Below, piece after piece: positions 1-6,685 of a stretch of 20,994 bases of DNA. The notes under the pieces are model-generated. The model was not told the origin of the DNA, did not search any database, and saw nothing but the letters and a program-made list of their open reading frames with translations. Position 1 is the first letter of the stretch; every line of letters begins with the position of its first letter. The stretch is from assembly GCA_002408725.1 (NCBI GenBank), contig DHTR01000078.1, forward strand, positions 7,830-28,823, in the 5' to 3' direction. A program made the position numbers and the translations under genes. This stretch comes from Pelotomaculum sp. UBA5255. GTDB lineage: Bacteria > Bacillota > Desulfotomaculia > Desulfotomaculales > Pelotomaculaceae.

Positions 1-136
1 AAGTTGTATGTATTTTGTCCTGGAATAGTGCTGTTTTAATAAATAGCCCGAGTGTCGGGAACCGGATGCTGTCATATTTCCTCCCGTTTCTTAGTATGAT
101 AAGGTAAGTCAAACTCTTCGGACGGGGGGATAGCCT

Positions 137-853
137 ATGCAGCGTCCACGCTGGGTGGTGTTCAATAAAAAAACGGCTTTGCCCGTTCTGGCGCTGGTGG
201 TTGTAGGCGTACTTGTCATCTGGGGCGGCGGCCGGCTGCTTGCCCGGGGAGGTGCGAAACTACCCCCGCGGGAGATGCTCAGTATCGGCTTGGAGAAAAC
301 CGTGTCTAGCGCAAGCTTTCGCTATCAGGCGGAAACTAAACTGATCACGGAAGGCAAGGCCAACGTGGACTTCTTTAGCAAGGTGGAAGGGGAGCGGGTA
401 GCTCCGGATAAAGTTAGGATGAAGGGGATTATGATGAATACACCCATCGAATTTATCCAGGTGGGTGAAAACTCATACTTTAAGGACCATTCGACCGGAA
501 GGTGGATCGCCCTGCCCGGGAATAAACTAGTGGACTCGGAGCTCTTCTACGCCGAACTGAACCCCCTGGCCTACTTTAACTTCAAAGACGTTCCTGAAAT
601 AAAATATGTGGGGCAGGAAAAGGTGGACGGGGAAAAACTACTGCTTCTGGAAATGCGCCCAAACCTGATGGACCCCTTTCTGGAGATGCGCCTGAACGAC
701 TACACCTACAAGGTGTGGCTTAACCCCGGGGACTACCGCCTGCGCCAGGCCAAACTTCAGGCCAAAGATAAGCATAACCCGAAGAGCGGCATCGAGATTA
801 ATCTGCGCTTCTGGGATTATGATCAGAATTTGACCATTGCCCCGCCGGTTTAA
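137..853 (+). CDS. Membrane-anchored envelope protein of unknown function (LolA/LppX-like fold suspected)
   Basis: The 238-residue protein begins with a short basic segment, then one hydrophobic helix at about residues 14-32 with no lipobox Cys, so it is probably a membrane-anchored protein facing outward. The remaining 200 residues look like a beta-rich domain: alternating hydrophobic and charged strands, a 'YFKDHSTGRWIALPG' stretch near residue 113, and a 'KVWLNPGDYRLRQAKL' strand near residue 190. That pattern resembles the LolA/LppX-type half-barrel proteins of Gram-positive envelopes, whose 'conditional signal' strands read in the same way. The resemblance is inference from pattern only and I do not recognise a named family. 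The ATG at 137 follows a G-rich ribosome site at 123-128. It is a single-gene unit with its own terminator and has no evident link to the purine genes downstream. Confidence 0.8.
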   Translation: MQRPRWVVFNKKTALPVLALVVVGVLVIWGGGRLLARGGAKLPPREMLSIGLEKTVSSASFRYQAETKLITEGKANVDFFSKVEGERVAPDKVRMKGIMMNTPIEFIQVGENSYFKDHSTGRWIALPGNKLVDSELFYAELNPLAYFNFKDVPEIKYVGQEKVDGEKLLLLEMRPNLMDPFLEMRLNDYTYKVWLNPGDYRLRQAKLQAKDKHNPKSGIEINLRFWDYDQNLTIAPPV

Positions 854-870
854 ACGATGAGGCTCATAGG

Positions 871-898
871 GCCCGGCAGAAGTGCCGGGTCTTTTTTT
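871..898 (+). terminator. Intrinsic terminator after the envelope protein gene
   Basis: A seven-pair GC-rich stem (CCCGGCA at 872-878 with TGCCGGG at 883-889) closes a GAAG loop and is followed by a run of seven T after one C. It lies 17 bases after the stop codon of the upstream gene and separates it from the hpt promoter. Confidence 0.9.
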
Positions 899-913
899 CG
901 TGTTGCTTAACCA

Positions 914-943
914 TTGACATAAGTAGCTGTAGCCTGTTATAAT
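914..943 (+). promoter_or_regulatory. Sigma-A type promoter for hpt-guaA
   Basis: A perfect -35 box TTGACA (914-919) and a perfect -10 box TATAAT (938-943) are separated by 18 bases. Transcription would start near 950, leaving a leader of about 37 bases before hpt with no room for a riboswitch. It is the best-matching promoter in the window. Confidence 0.85.
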
Positions 944-986
944 ATGCCGGATTTTATTGGATTTATGAGTCAAGGGGGCCCGAAAA

Positions 987-1532
987 ATGCATCCAGACGG
1001 TGAACGTATCCTTTTTTCTGAGGAACAAATCCTGGTTCGCGTGGCGGAGATGGGGGCAGAAATATCCCGTGATTATAAGGGCAAGGAACTGCTGGTCATC
1101 GGTATTCTGAAGGGGGCGATCATCTTTCTGTCGGATCTGGTGCGCAACATCACGGTCCCCCTGTGTTTTGACTTCATGGCCGTGTCCAGCTACGGCGCTT
1201 CAACGGTATCGTCTGGAGTGGTGCGGATTTTAAAGGATCTGGATCGGACCATTGAAAACTGCCACGTCCTGATTGTGGAGGATATCGTCGATTCGGGGCT
1301 AACGCTGAACTACCTGGTGGATAATCTGAAAGCACGCAATCCATCCAGCCTGAAGGTTTGCACCCTGCTGGACAAACCCTCCAGTCGGAAGGTGCCCGTG
1401 GAGATTGACTATAACGGCTTTACTGTTCCCAGTGAATTCATTGTAGGTTACGGCTTGGATTTTAACGAACGCTACCGGAACTTTCCTTATATCATGGTAT
1501 TAAGCCGGAGAGTATACGAAGGGGGAAACTAG
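987..1532 (+). CDS. hpt: Hypoxanthine phosphoribosyltransferase
   Basis: This is a cytoplasmic purine salvage enzyme that joins hypoxanthine or guanine to PRPP, giving IMP or GMP and pyrophosphate. The 181-residue length is normal for bacterial HPRT. Visible motifs are the LKG PPi loop (residues 41-43), the flexible SSYG loop (67-70), the PRPP-binding stretch VLIVEDIVDSGLT (94-106) and the C-terminal GYGLDFNERYRNFPYI segment that contacts the base and metal. The ATG at 987 follows an AGGGGG ribosome site. It sits one base upstream of guaA in the same transcript, so the pair couples salvage to GMP synthesis. No tilS or ftsH, its frequent neighbours in Firmicutes, is present here. Confidence 0.95.
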   Translation: MHPDGERILFSEEQILVRVAEMGAEISRDYKGKELLVIGILKGAIIFLSDLVRNITVPLCFDFMAVSSYGASTVSSGVVRILKDLDRTIENCHVLIVEDIVDSGLTLNYLVDNLKARNPSSLKVCTLLDKPSSRKVPVEIDYNGFTVPSEFIVGYGLDFNERYRNFPYIMVLSRRVYEGGN

Positions 1533-1533
1533 T

Positions 1534-3075
1534 ATGTCTTTACCCGAGCAGGAACTGGTTATTGTTCTTGACTTTGGCGGCCAGTACAGTCACCTGATTG
1601 CGCGGCGCATCCGGGAACTCAAGGTATTCTGTGAAATGCTTCCTTTTTCCACCCCAATTGAGAAGATCAAGGCCAGGAGGCCGAAGGGCATTATATTTTC
1701 CGGCGGCCCCTCCAGTGTCTACCAGGAAAAAGCGCCGGTGTGTGATCCGGCCATCTACGATGCGGGGATCCCCGTCCTGGGGATCTGCTATGGCATGCAG
1801 TTGATGGCCCAGCAGCTTGGGGGCGGGGTGTCCCGGGCCGATCATCGCGAGTACGGCAAGACCGACCTTAACGTCCTGGAGCGGGACAGGCTTCTAGCCT
1901 GCATGGAACCAGTGGAGCAGTGCTGGATGAGCCACGGCGACCTGGTTGAGTCTCCACCCCCCGGGTTTACGGTTTCCGCCGGCACGCACAATTCCCCGGT
2001 TGCAGCCATGGCCCATCCGGGCAAAAACCTTTATGCCGTGCAGTTCCACCCGGAAGTAGTCCATACCCCCAGGGGGCAGGACGTGCTGAAAGCCTTTCTG
2101 TACGATATTTGCGGCTGCCGGGGAAACTGGACCATGGGTTCCTTCCTGGAGCGGACCGTTGCGGAGATAAAGGCCCGGGTGGGCGATAAGAAGGTGCTCT
2201 GCGCTTTGAGCGGCGGGGTAGATTCGTCTGTTGCCGCAGTCCTGGTGCAACGGGCGGTGGGCGATCAGCTCACCTGCGTATTTGTTAACCACGGCCTTTT
2301 ACGCAAGGGCGAGGTGGAGCAGGTTCAAAAAACTTTTAGAGAAAAGTTTCAAATAAAGCTGGTCTATGTCGACGCCCGGGAGCGGTTCTTGAACAAGCTC
2401 GCCGGCGTGGCCGACCCGGAAAAGAAAAGGAAGATTATCGGCGAGGAATTTATCAGGGTGTTTGAGGACGAGGCCTTGAAGTTGGGGCAGATTGACTACC
2501 TGGTGCAGGGCACCCTCTACCCGGATGTAGTGGAAAGCGGTACAGCCACAGCGGCGGTGATTAAGAGCCACCATAATGTGGGCTGCCTGCCCGAGGACAT
2601 GCGCTTCGAGCTGGTGGAGCCGCTGCGCTGGCTGTTTAAGGACGAAGTGAGGGCCCTAGGCGAGGAGATGGGCCTGCCCGAAGAAGTGGTCTGGCGCCAG
2701 CCTTTTCCGGGCCCCGGCATGGCGGTGCGGATCTTGGGCCCGGTAGACGCTGAAAAGGTGGCGCTGATCCAGGCGGCCGACGCCGTTGTAGAGCAAGAGA
2801 TTCGCAAGGCCGGCCTTTACCGGCGGATCTGGCAGTCCTTTGCCGTGCTCCCGGAGATGCGGAGCGTAGGCGTGATGGGGGACGAGCGAACCTATGCCCA
2901 CACCGTGGCCATCCGCGCGGTGAACAGCAACGACGCCATGACCGCCGACTGGGTCCGCTTGCCCTACGAGGTGCTGGAGGCCATTTCCTCACGTATCGTC
3001 AGTGAGATTAAGGAAGTCAACCGCGTCGTCTACGACATCACTTCAAAACCCCCGGCGACGATTGAGTGGGAATAG
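1534..3075 (+). CDS. guaA: GMP synthase, glutamine-hydrolysing
   Basis: It converts XMP, ATP and glutamine to GMP. The 513 residues hold the normal three parts. First is a class I glutamine amidotransferase domain (about 1-195) with nucleophile Cys85 in GICYGMQ and the His172/Glu174 pair in QFHPE. Next is an ATP pyrophosphatase domain with the P-loop SGGVDSS at 226-232. Last is the C-terminal dimerisation domain with the GPGMAVRILGP stretch and the terminal PPATIEWE. All catalytic residues are intact. The start lies one base after the hpt stop, with the GGGGG ribosome site inside the end of hpt, so translation is probably coupled. It is the only intact class I glutaminase gene in the window, in contrast to the ruined hisH. 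Confidence 0.97.
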   Translation: MSLPEQELVIVLDFGGQYSHLIARRIRELKVFCEMLPFSTPIEKIKARRPKGIIFSGGPSSVYQEKAPVCDPAIYDAGIPVLGICYGMQLMAQQLGGGVSRADHREYGKTDLNVLERDRLLACMEPVEQCWMSHGDLVESPPPGFTVSAGTHNSPVAAMAHPGKNLYAVQFHPEVVHTPRGQDVLKAFLYDICGCRGNWTMGSFLERTVAEIKARVGDKKVLCALSGGVDSSVAAVLVQRAVGDQLTCVFVNHGLLRKGEVEQVQKTFREKFQIKLVYVDARERFLNKLAGVADPEKKRKIIGEEFIRVFEDEALKLGQIDYLVQGTLYPDVVESGTATAAVIKSHHNVGCLPEDMRFELVEPLRWLFKDEVRALGEEMGLPEEVVWRQPFPGPGMAVRILGPVDAEKVALIQAADAVVEQEIRKAGLYRRIWQSFAVLPEMRSVGVMGDERTYAHTVAIRAVNSNDAMTADWVRLPYEVLEAISSRIVSEIKEVNRVVYDITSKPPATIEWE

Positions 3076-3137
3076 CGGAGAAGGTTTGATAAGCTTTGAT
3101 TTGTGAGGGTTATCAGTTCATTTAGCCAGCTTTGGTA

Positions 3138-3189
3138 CTGGTGGTTAAGGTTTCCACCCCTTTCGGTGATATCGTAACCACCAGTTTTT
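3138..3189 (+). terminator. Probable intrinsic terminator after guaA
   Basis: A perfect ten-pair stem, CTGGTGGTTA (3138-3147) with TAACCACCAG (3175-3184), is followed by five T. The loop is unusually long at 27 bases. Within it CCACC (3153-3157) could pair instead with GGTGG (3140-3144), so two alternative folds exist. The simplest reading is a terminator for hpt-guaA. Confidence 0.65.
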
Positions 3190-3281
3190 GTGTCTGCATG
3201 ACCAGCGCAGCAGATTTGGAAATATATTTTCGGGGTAAGTATCGATCCTATTTATACTCATTTGTACTTGGTGATTGGTTA

Positions 3282-3310
3282 TTGAAATTTTAAATAAAAT
3301 TTGTTAAGAT
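3282..3310 (+). promoter_or_regulatory. Candidate promoter of the purine operon
   Basis: TTGAAA (3282-3287) and TAAGAT (3305-3310) are spaced by 17 bases in a very AT-rich setting. The -10 box matches the consensus at only four of six positions. It lies upstream of the riboswitch as required, and no better candidate was found between the guaA terminator and the aptamer. Confidence 0.5.
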
Positions 3311-3324
3311 AAGCTCAGGTTGTA

Positions 3325-3370
3325 GAACAAGCCCGTTATGCTCTTTTTGCGGGCGTTCTTGTTTTGTTTT
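3325..3370 (+). terminator. Terminator-like hairpin upstream of the riboswitch
   Basis: GAAC (3325-3328) and GCCCG (3331-3335), split by an AA bulge, pair with CGGGC (3350-3354) and GTTC (3355-3358). A T-rich tail runs to 3370. It starts only about 10 bases after the predicted transcription start. It could stop read-through from upstream, act as a pause or early terminator, or simply be a structured 5' end. No guanine-riboswitch core precedes it. Confidence 0.4.
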
Positions 3371-3402
3371 AAATTGCTGGAAAACCTCAACATAACTAAA
3401 AC

Positions 3403-3559
3403 GAGAGAAAGTGTGCCTAGGGTTCCACGCCCTTTATCTAGCTTAAAGAGCGGTTTGGACCAAGCGGGACAGGCCTTGACGGAAGCTGACCGAATTAGAC
3501 CTCACCTTCCGAAGGTTACACCGAGAAGGGATAAAAGCCCAGGCGGGTAGGTTTCGCTC
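3403..3559 (+). promoter_or_regulatory. ykkC subtype-2 riboswitch, probably PRPP-sensing
   Basis: The stretch shows the conserved blocks of the ykkC aptamer superfamily in order: CCTAGGG followed by TTCC (3416-3426), GGACCAAGCGG (3457-3467), ACAGGCC (3469-3475), GGTTACACCG (3514-3523) and GGGATAAAAGCCC (3528-3540). Closing helix P1 forms from GAGAGAAA (3403-3410) and TTTCGCTC (3552-3559) with one mismatch. The blocks agree closely with what I remember of the Thermoanaerobacter PRPP riboswitch, and PRPP-type members of the family characteristically precede purine synthesis operons, as here. Its 3' side overlaps the terminator at 3538-3593, so ligand-stabilised P1 would prevent termination and switch purE and the genes after it on. 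The hairpin GGAAG/CTTCC (3481-3510) is longer than I would expect. The sister ppGpp class is the main alternative; the guanidine class is unlikely. Confidence 0.85.
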
Positions 3560-3593
3560 ATAAACGAAATCTATTCGCCCGGGTTTTGTTTTT
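3538..3593 (+). terminator. Riboswitch-controlled intrinsic terminator
   Basis: A 19-position stem pairs 3538-3556 with 3565-3583, with a single A-C mismatch and three G-U pairs. It closes the 8-base loop CTCATAAA and is followed by TTTTGTTTTT. The 5' arm re-uses the last CCC of the aptamer core and most of the 3' strand of helix P1 (3552-3556 of 3552-3559), so aptamer and terminator cannot form together. This is the classic layout of an ON switch working by antitermination. Confidence 0.9.
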
Positions 3594-3689
3594 CCCCGCA
3601 GTATGAATCTTGGCTTCAAGCCCATAATATTTGTCAGCGGGGCTTTTCAATAAGGCGTTAAAATAAGGACAGAAGGAGATAGCAAGCTT

Positions 3690-4238
3690 ATGTCCCAACC
3701 TTTAGTGGGCATTGTAATGGGTAGTGACTCGGACCTGCCGGTGATGAAAGAAGCTGCCGGTGTCCTGGAGGAACTGAAAATTTCCTGCGAGGTCGTCATT
3801 TCTTCCGCGCACCGGGTGCCGGATAAAACGGCTGCGTACGCTCGTGATGCTGCGGGGCGCGGGCTGGCGGTAATTATCGCGGGGGCGGGCGGGGCCGCCC
3901 ACCTGCCGGGTGTTATCGCAGCGTACACCCCTTTGCCGGTGATTGGCGTACCTATTAAGTCGGGCGCCTTAAACGGTGTAGACGCCCTTTATGCCATTGT
4001 CCAGATGCCCTCCGGTGTGCCCGTGGCTACTGTTGCCATCAACGGCGCACGAAACGCCGGCATTCTCGCCGCCCAAATTATCGGCGCCACCAATCCGGAA
4101 GTCCGGTCCAGGGTTGTCGCCTATAAAGACAGGCTGGCAAAGCAGGTTCTTGAGAAGGATACCTTTTTGTCGGAACTGGGTATCAAAGGCTACCTGGATC
4201 GTCAGGAAAGGGAACGCCAGGGAGCTTTGAACACATAA
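3690..4238 (+). CDS. purE: 5-(carboxyamino)imidazole ribonucleotide mutase, class I PurE
   Basis: It makes CAIR, the carboxylated intermediate of purine synthesis. The 182-residue protein has the nucleotide-binding GSDSDLPVM near the N-terminus, the active-site SAHR near residue 40, the GAGGAAHLPG loop, and the LNGVDALYAIVQMPSGVPVATVAI run typical of class I enzymes. It is somewhat longer than the usual 160-170 residues because of a charged C-terminal tail. Class I enzymes normally use N5-CAIR made by PurK, yet no purK follows it here. Either purK lies elsewhere or AIR is carboxylated by another route. It is the first gene behind the riboswitch, and ATG 3690 has a strong AGAAGGAGAT site. Confidence 0.95.
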   Translation: MSQPLVGIVMGSDSDLPVMKEAAGVLEELKISCEVVISSAHRVPDKTAAYARDAAGRGLAVIIAGAGGAAHLPGVIAAYTPLPVIGVPIKSGALNGVDALYAIVQMPSGVPVATVAINGARNAGILAAQIIGATNPEVRSRVVAYKDRLAKQVLEKDTFLSELGIKGYLDRQERERQGALNT

Positions 4239-4388
4239 TCTTGGGGAAACACGGGCGGGTTGGCTTGCGTAACGGTCCGGCCCGACGTTCAGGGCTGACG
4301 CATGAATCGCAAACATGGCGGTTATGACGCCGGCTTTATTAATGGAGTGTTATTGAGAGGTATTATAATTACTGCGGGAGGCTAATTT

Positions 4389-5684
4389 ATGATTGAGCGG
4401 TATACGCTGCCTGAAATGAAGCTAATCTGGTCGGAAGAAAACAAGTTTCGGAAATGGCTTGACGTTGAGATTTATGCCTGTGAAGCCCTGGCCGAACTGG
4501 GACAGGTTCCTGCAGAGGCCCTGGCCCAAATTAAAGAGAAGGCTGATTTCGATGTGCGCCGTATTGCTGAGATTGAAGCGGTGACCAACCACGACATGAT
4601 TGCTTTTACCACCAACGTGGGCGAATATGTGGGCGAGGCCGCCCGCTACATCCACCTGGGTCTGACCTCCTCGGACGTGCTCGATACCGCCCTGTCCACT
4701 TTAATGAAGGAGGCCGGCGGTCACCTGGTAGCAAGGTTGAAGCAGCTTCGGGAAACACTGTTGGAAAAGGCAAAGGAGCATCGCAATACCGTCATGATTG
4801 GGCGCACCCACGGCATTCACGCCGAGCCCATCACGTTTGGTCTGAAAATGCTGCTCTGGGTCGACGAAACCGACCGCAGCATCCGGCGGATGGAGCAGGC
4901 CGTGGAAGCTGTCAGCGTGGGTAAGATCTCCGGCGCCGTGGGGACATACGCCAATATCGACCCGCGGGTGGAAGCGCACGTGTGTGCCAGGCTGGGCCTG
5001 AAGCCGGCCAGGGTCTCCACCCAGGTGCTGCAAAGGGACCGCCACGCCGAGTATCTGACAACCATCGCCGTCATCGGCAGCACCCTGGACAAGTTTGCCA
5101 CCGAGTTGCGCGGTCTCCAGCGCACAGACATCCTGGAGGTGGAGGAGCCCTTCCGGAAGGGCCAGAAAGGCTCTTCGGCTATGCCGCACAAGCGCAACCC
5201 CATCACAGGGGAGCGTATCTCCGGTCTGGCCCGTCTCCTGCGTGGAAACGCTCTGGCGGCTATGGAAAATGTGGCGCTGTGGAACGAGCGTGATATCTCC
5301 CACTCCTCGGTGGAGCGGGTTATTGTTCCCGACAGTACCATTACGCTGGACTACATGCTGGTTAAGCTGGTAGATGTCATCGCTAACCTTCAGGTTTACC
5401 CAGAAAATATGATGCGCAACGTCAATCGCACCCACGGGCTTATTTTTTCCCAGCGGATCCTGCTCGCCCTTGTCGAAGAAAAGGGGTTCACCAGGGAGCT
5501 GGCCTACGAGCTGGTGCAGCGAAATGCCATGCAATCCTGGCGCACGGGTGAGAGCTTCCGCGACCTGCTGTTGAAGGACCGTGACGTGACCGCTCAACTC
5601 GGCGAAAAAGAGATTGACGAACTGTTTGACTTTCGCTACCACCTGAAACACGTGGACGAAATTTTTAGGAGGTTCGGCCTGTAA
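4389..5684 (+). CDS. purB: Adenylosuccinate lyase
   Basis: It cleaves fumarate from SAICAR (giving AICAR) and from adenylosuccinate (giving AMP), so it acts twice in purine synthesis. The 431 residues match the short bacterial form. Visible are TSSD (93-96), the catalytic-His segment GRTHGIHAEP (138-147) and the fumarase/aspartase superfamily signature GSSAMPHKRNP (261-271), whose Ser is the catalytic acid/base. ATG 4389 follows GGGAGG at 4376-4381. The 150-base gap after purE holds some potential stem structure (TGCGT...GCCC with GGGC...ACGCA, 4266-4302) and no trace of purK that I can recognise. Confidence 0.96.
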   Translation: MIERYTLPEMKLIWSEENKFRKWLDVEIYACEALAELGQVPAEALAQIKEKADFDVRRIAEIEAVTNHDMIAFTTNVGEYVGEAARYIHLGLTSSDVLDTALSTLMKEAGGHLVARLKQLRETLLEKAKEHRNTVMIGRTHGIHAEPITFGLKMLLWVDETDRSIRRMEQAVEAVSVGKISGAVGTYANIDPRVEAHVCARLGLKPARVSTQVLQRDRHAEYLTTIAVIGSTLDKFATELRGLQRTDILEVEEPFRKGQKGSSAMPHKRNPITGERISGLARLLRGNALAAMENVALWNERDISHSSVERVIVPDSTITLDYMLVKLVDVIANLQVYPENMMRNVNRTHGLIFSQRILLALVEEKGFTRELAYELVQRNAMQSWRTGESFRDLLLKDRDVTAQLGEKEIDELFDFRYHLKHVDEIFRRFGL

Positions 5685-5733
5685 GGTCATCCTCGAAGCC
5701 TGTTCAAATCAATGTCAAAACACTGGGATAAAC

Positions 5734-5764
5734 TTGACCCGCCCCTGGCATAAATAGATATAAA
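5734..5764 (+). promoter_or_regulatory. Weak candidate promoter upstream of purC
   Basis: TTGACC (5734-5739) and TATAAA (5759-5764) lie 19 bases apart in the 174-base gap between purB and purC. The spacing is longer than ideal. If real, it would give riboswitch-independent expression of purC onwards. Confidence 0.25.
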
Positions 5765-5858
5765 TCCTGACAACCTTGGTAGAACCTGATAGTCTTGATA
5801 AACAACGCGACAAACCTTTGCACAAGGATTTTCCGTACTAAAATAGGAGGTTTAGAGC

Positions 5859-6578
5859 ATGCCGCAAAAGCTTGAAAAGCTTTACGAGGGAAAGGCCAAG
5901 CGGGTATACCGCACGGACTGCCCGGACCAGTACCTGGTCGAGTTCAAGGATGACGCCACGGCCTTCAACGGGGCTAAGAAGGGGACCATCCAAAACAAAG
6001 GAGCGCTCAATAACCAGATTTCGGCTGTATTTTTCCGGCTTTTGGAGAGGCGGGGTATTCCCACGCATTTTGTGGGGCTACACGGTGACCGGGAGATGCT
6101 GGTTAAGTCCCTGGACATCGTTCTGGTGGAGGTAGTGGTCCGCAATATTGCCGCCGGAAGCCTGTCCAAGCGACTGGGCCTGCCCGAGGGCACAGCCCTG
6201 TCCCGGCCGGTGGTTGAGTATTATTATAAGAGCGATGAACTGGGTGACCCCATGATTAACGAGTATCACATCGGGGCGCTCAACCTCGCCACACCCGGCC
6301 AAATGGAACGAATTAAAGAAATTGCCCTGGCTGTTAATGAGATCCTGCTTGATTACCTGTCGGACAAGGAAATCGACCTGGTGGACTTCAAGCTGGAGTT
6401 CGGCCTCCACGGAGGTGAAATTATTCTGGGGGATGAGATATCTCCCGACACCTGCCGCTTCTGGGATCAGAAAACCCATGAAAGGCTGGACAAGGATCGG
6501 TTCCGCCGCGACCTCGGCAACGTGGAAGGGGCCTATGAGGAGATTTTTAAAAGGCTTACCGGAAAGAGCTACAGCTAA
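5859..6578 (+). CDS. purC: SAICAR synthetase
   Basis: It joins aspartate to CAIR with ATP, giving SAICAR, the substrate of the PurB encoded just upstream. The 239-residue length is standard. It opens with the family's KLYEGKAKRVY nucleotide-binding strand (7-17) and contains the LVDFKLEFGLHGGEIILGDEISPD region with the acidic residues for metal and substrate, then CRFWD. ATG 5859 follows AGGAGG at 5845-5850. In Bacillus-type operons purS, purQ and purL come next. Here purC is followed by an AT-rich gap of 107 bases and then purF, with no recognisable remnant of those genes. Confidence 0.96.
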   Translation: MPQKLEKLYEGKAKRVYRTDCPDQYLVEFKDDATAFNGAKKGTIQNKGALNNQISAVFFRLLERRGIPTHFVGLHGDREMLVKSLDIVLVEVVVRNIAAGSLSKRLGLPEGTALSRPVVEYYYKSDELGDPMINEYHIGALNLATPGQMERIKEIALAVNEILLDYLSDKEIDLVDFKLEFGLHGGEIILGDEISPDTCRFWDQKTHERLDKDRFRRDLGNVEGAYEEIFKRLTGKSYS

Positions 6579-6685
6579 AGTGCGCTAAATAAAGATACGA
6601 CGGTAGATTAATTTCCCTATTGCTTTTTATGGTGTATATTTATTTTTATATTGTATTTAATGGTAGTTAAAAGGGAGAGATTAAA

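Larger units (their letters stand above)
3076..3689 (+). other. Long non-coding leader region between guaA and purE
   Basis: This 614-base gap carries no believable gene. In order it holds the guaA terminator (3138-3189), a stretch of about 90 bases in which I see nothing (3190-3281), a promoter (3282-3310), a terminator-like hairpin (3325-3370), a riboswitch aptamer (3403-3559) with an overlapping intrinsic terminator (3538-3593), and the purE ribosome site AGAAGGAGAT (3671-3680). The predicted purE mRNA leader is about 370 bases long. Confidence 0.8.

Noticed and set aside
47..59. CCCGA-GTG-TCGGG hairpin near the left edge
   Set aside because: No T run on the + strand and only a loose AT-rich tail on the other; too short to call.
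3076..3402. Possible guanine riboswitch in tandem with the PRPP aptamer
   Set aside because: I looked for the conserved purine-aptamer core (the TATAA flank, the TTTCTACC loop) and found none; the promoter also leaves too little space.
3338..3550. 70-codon open frame upstream of purE
   Set aside because: It runs through the second hairpin and the riboswitch aptamer, has no ribosome site, and its codons are fixed by RNA structure, not protein.
4364..4369. TATAAT box just before purB
   Set aside because: No acceptable -35 box, and a start from it would fall inside the purB ribosome site.
4701..5690. 329-codon open frame on the minus strand
   Set aside because: It is the antisense of purB, has no ribosome site and resembles no family; GC-rich genes commonly give such shadows.
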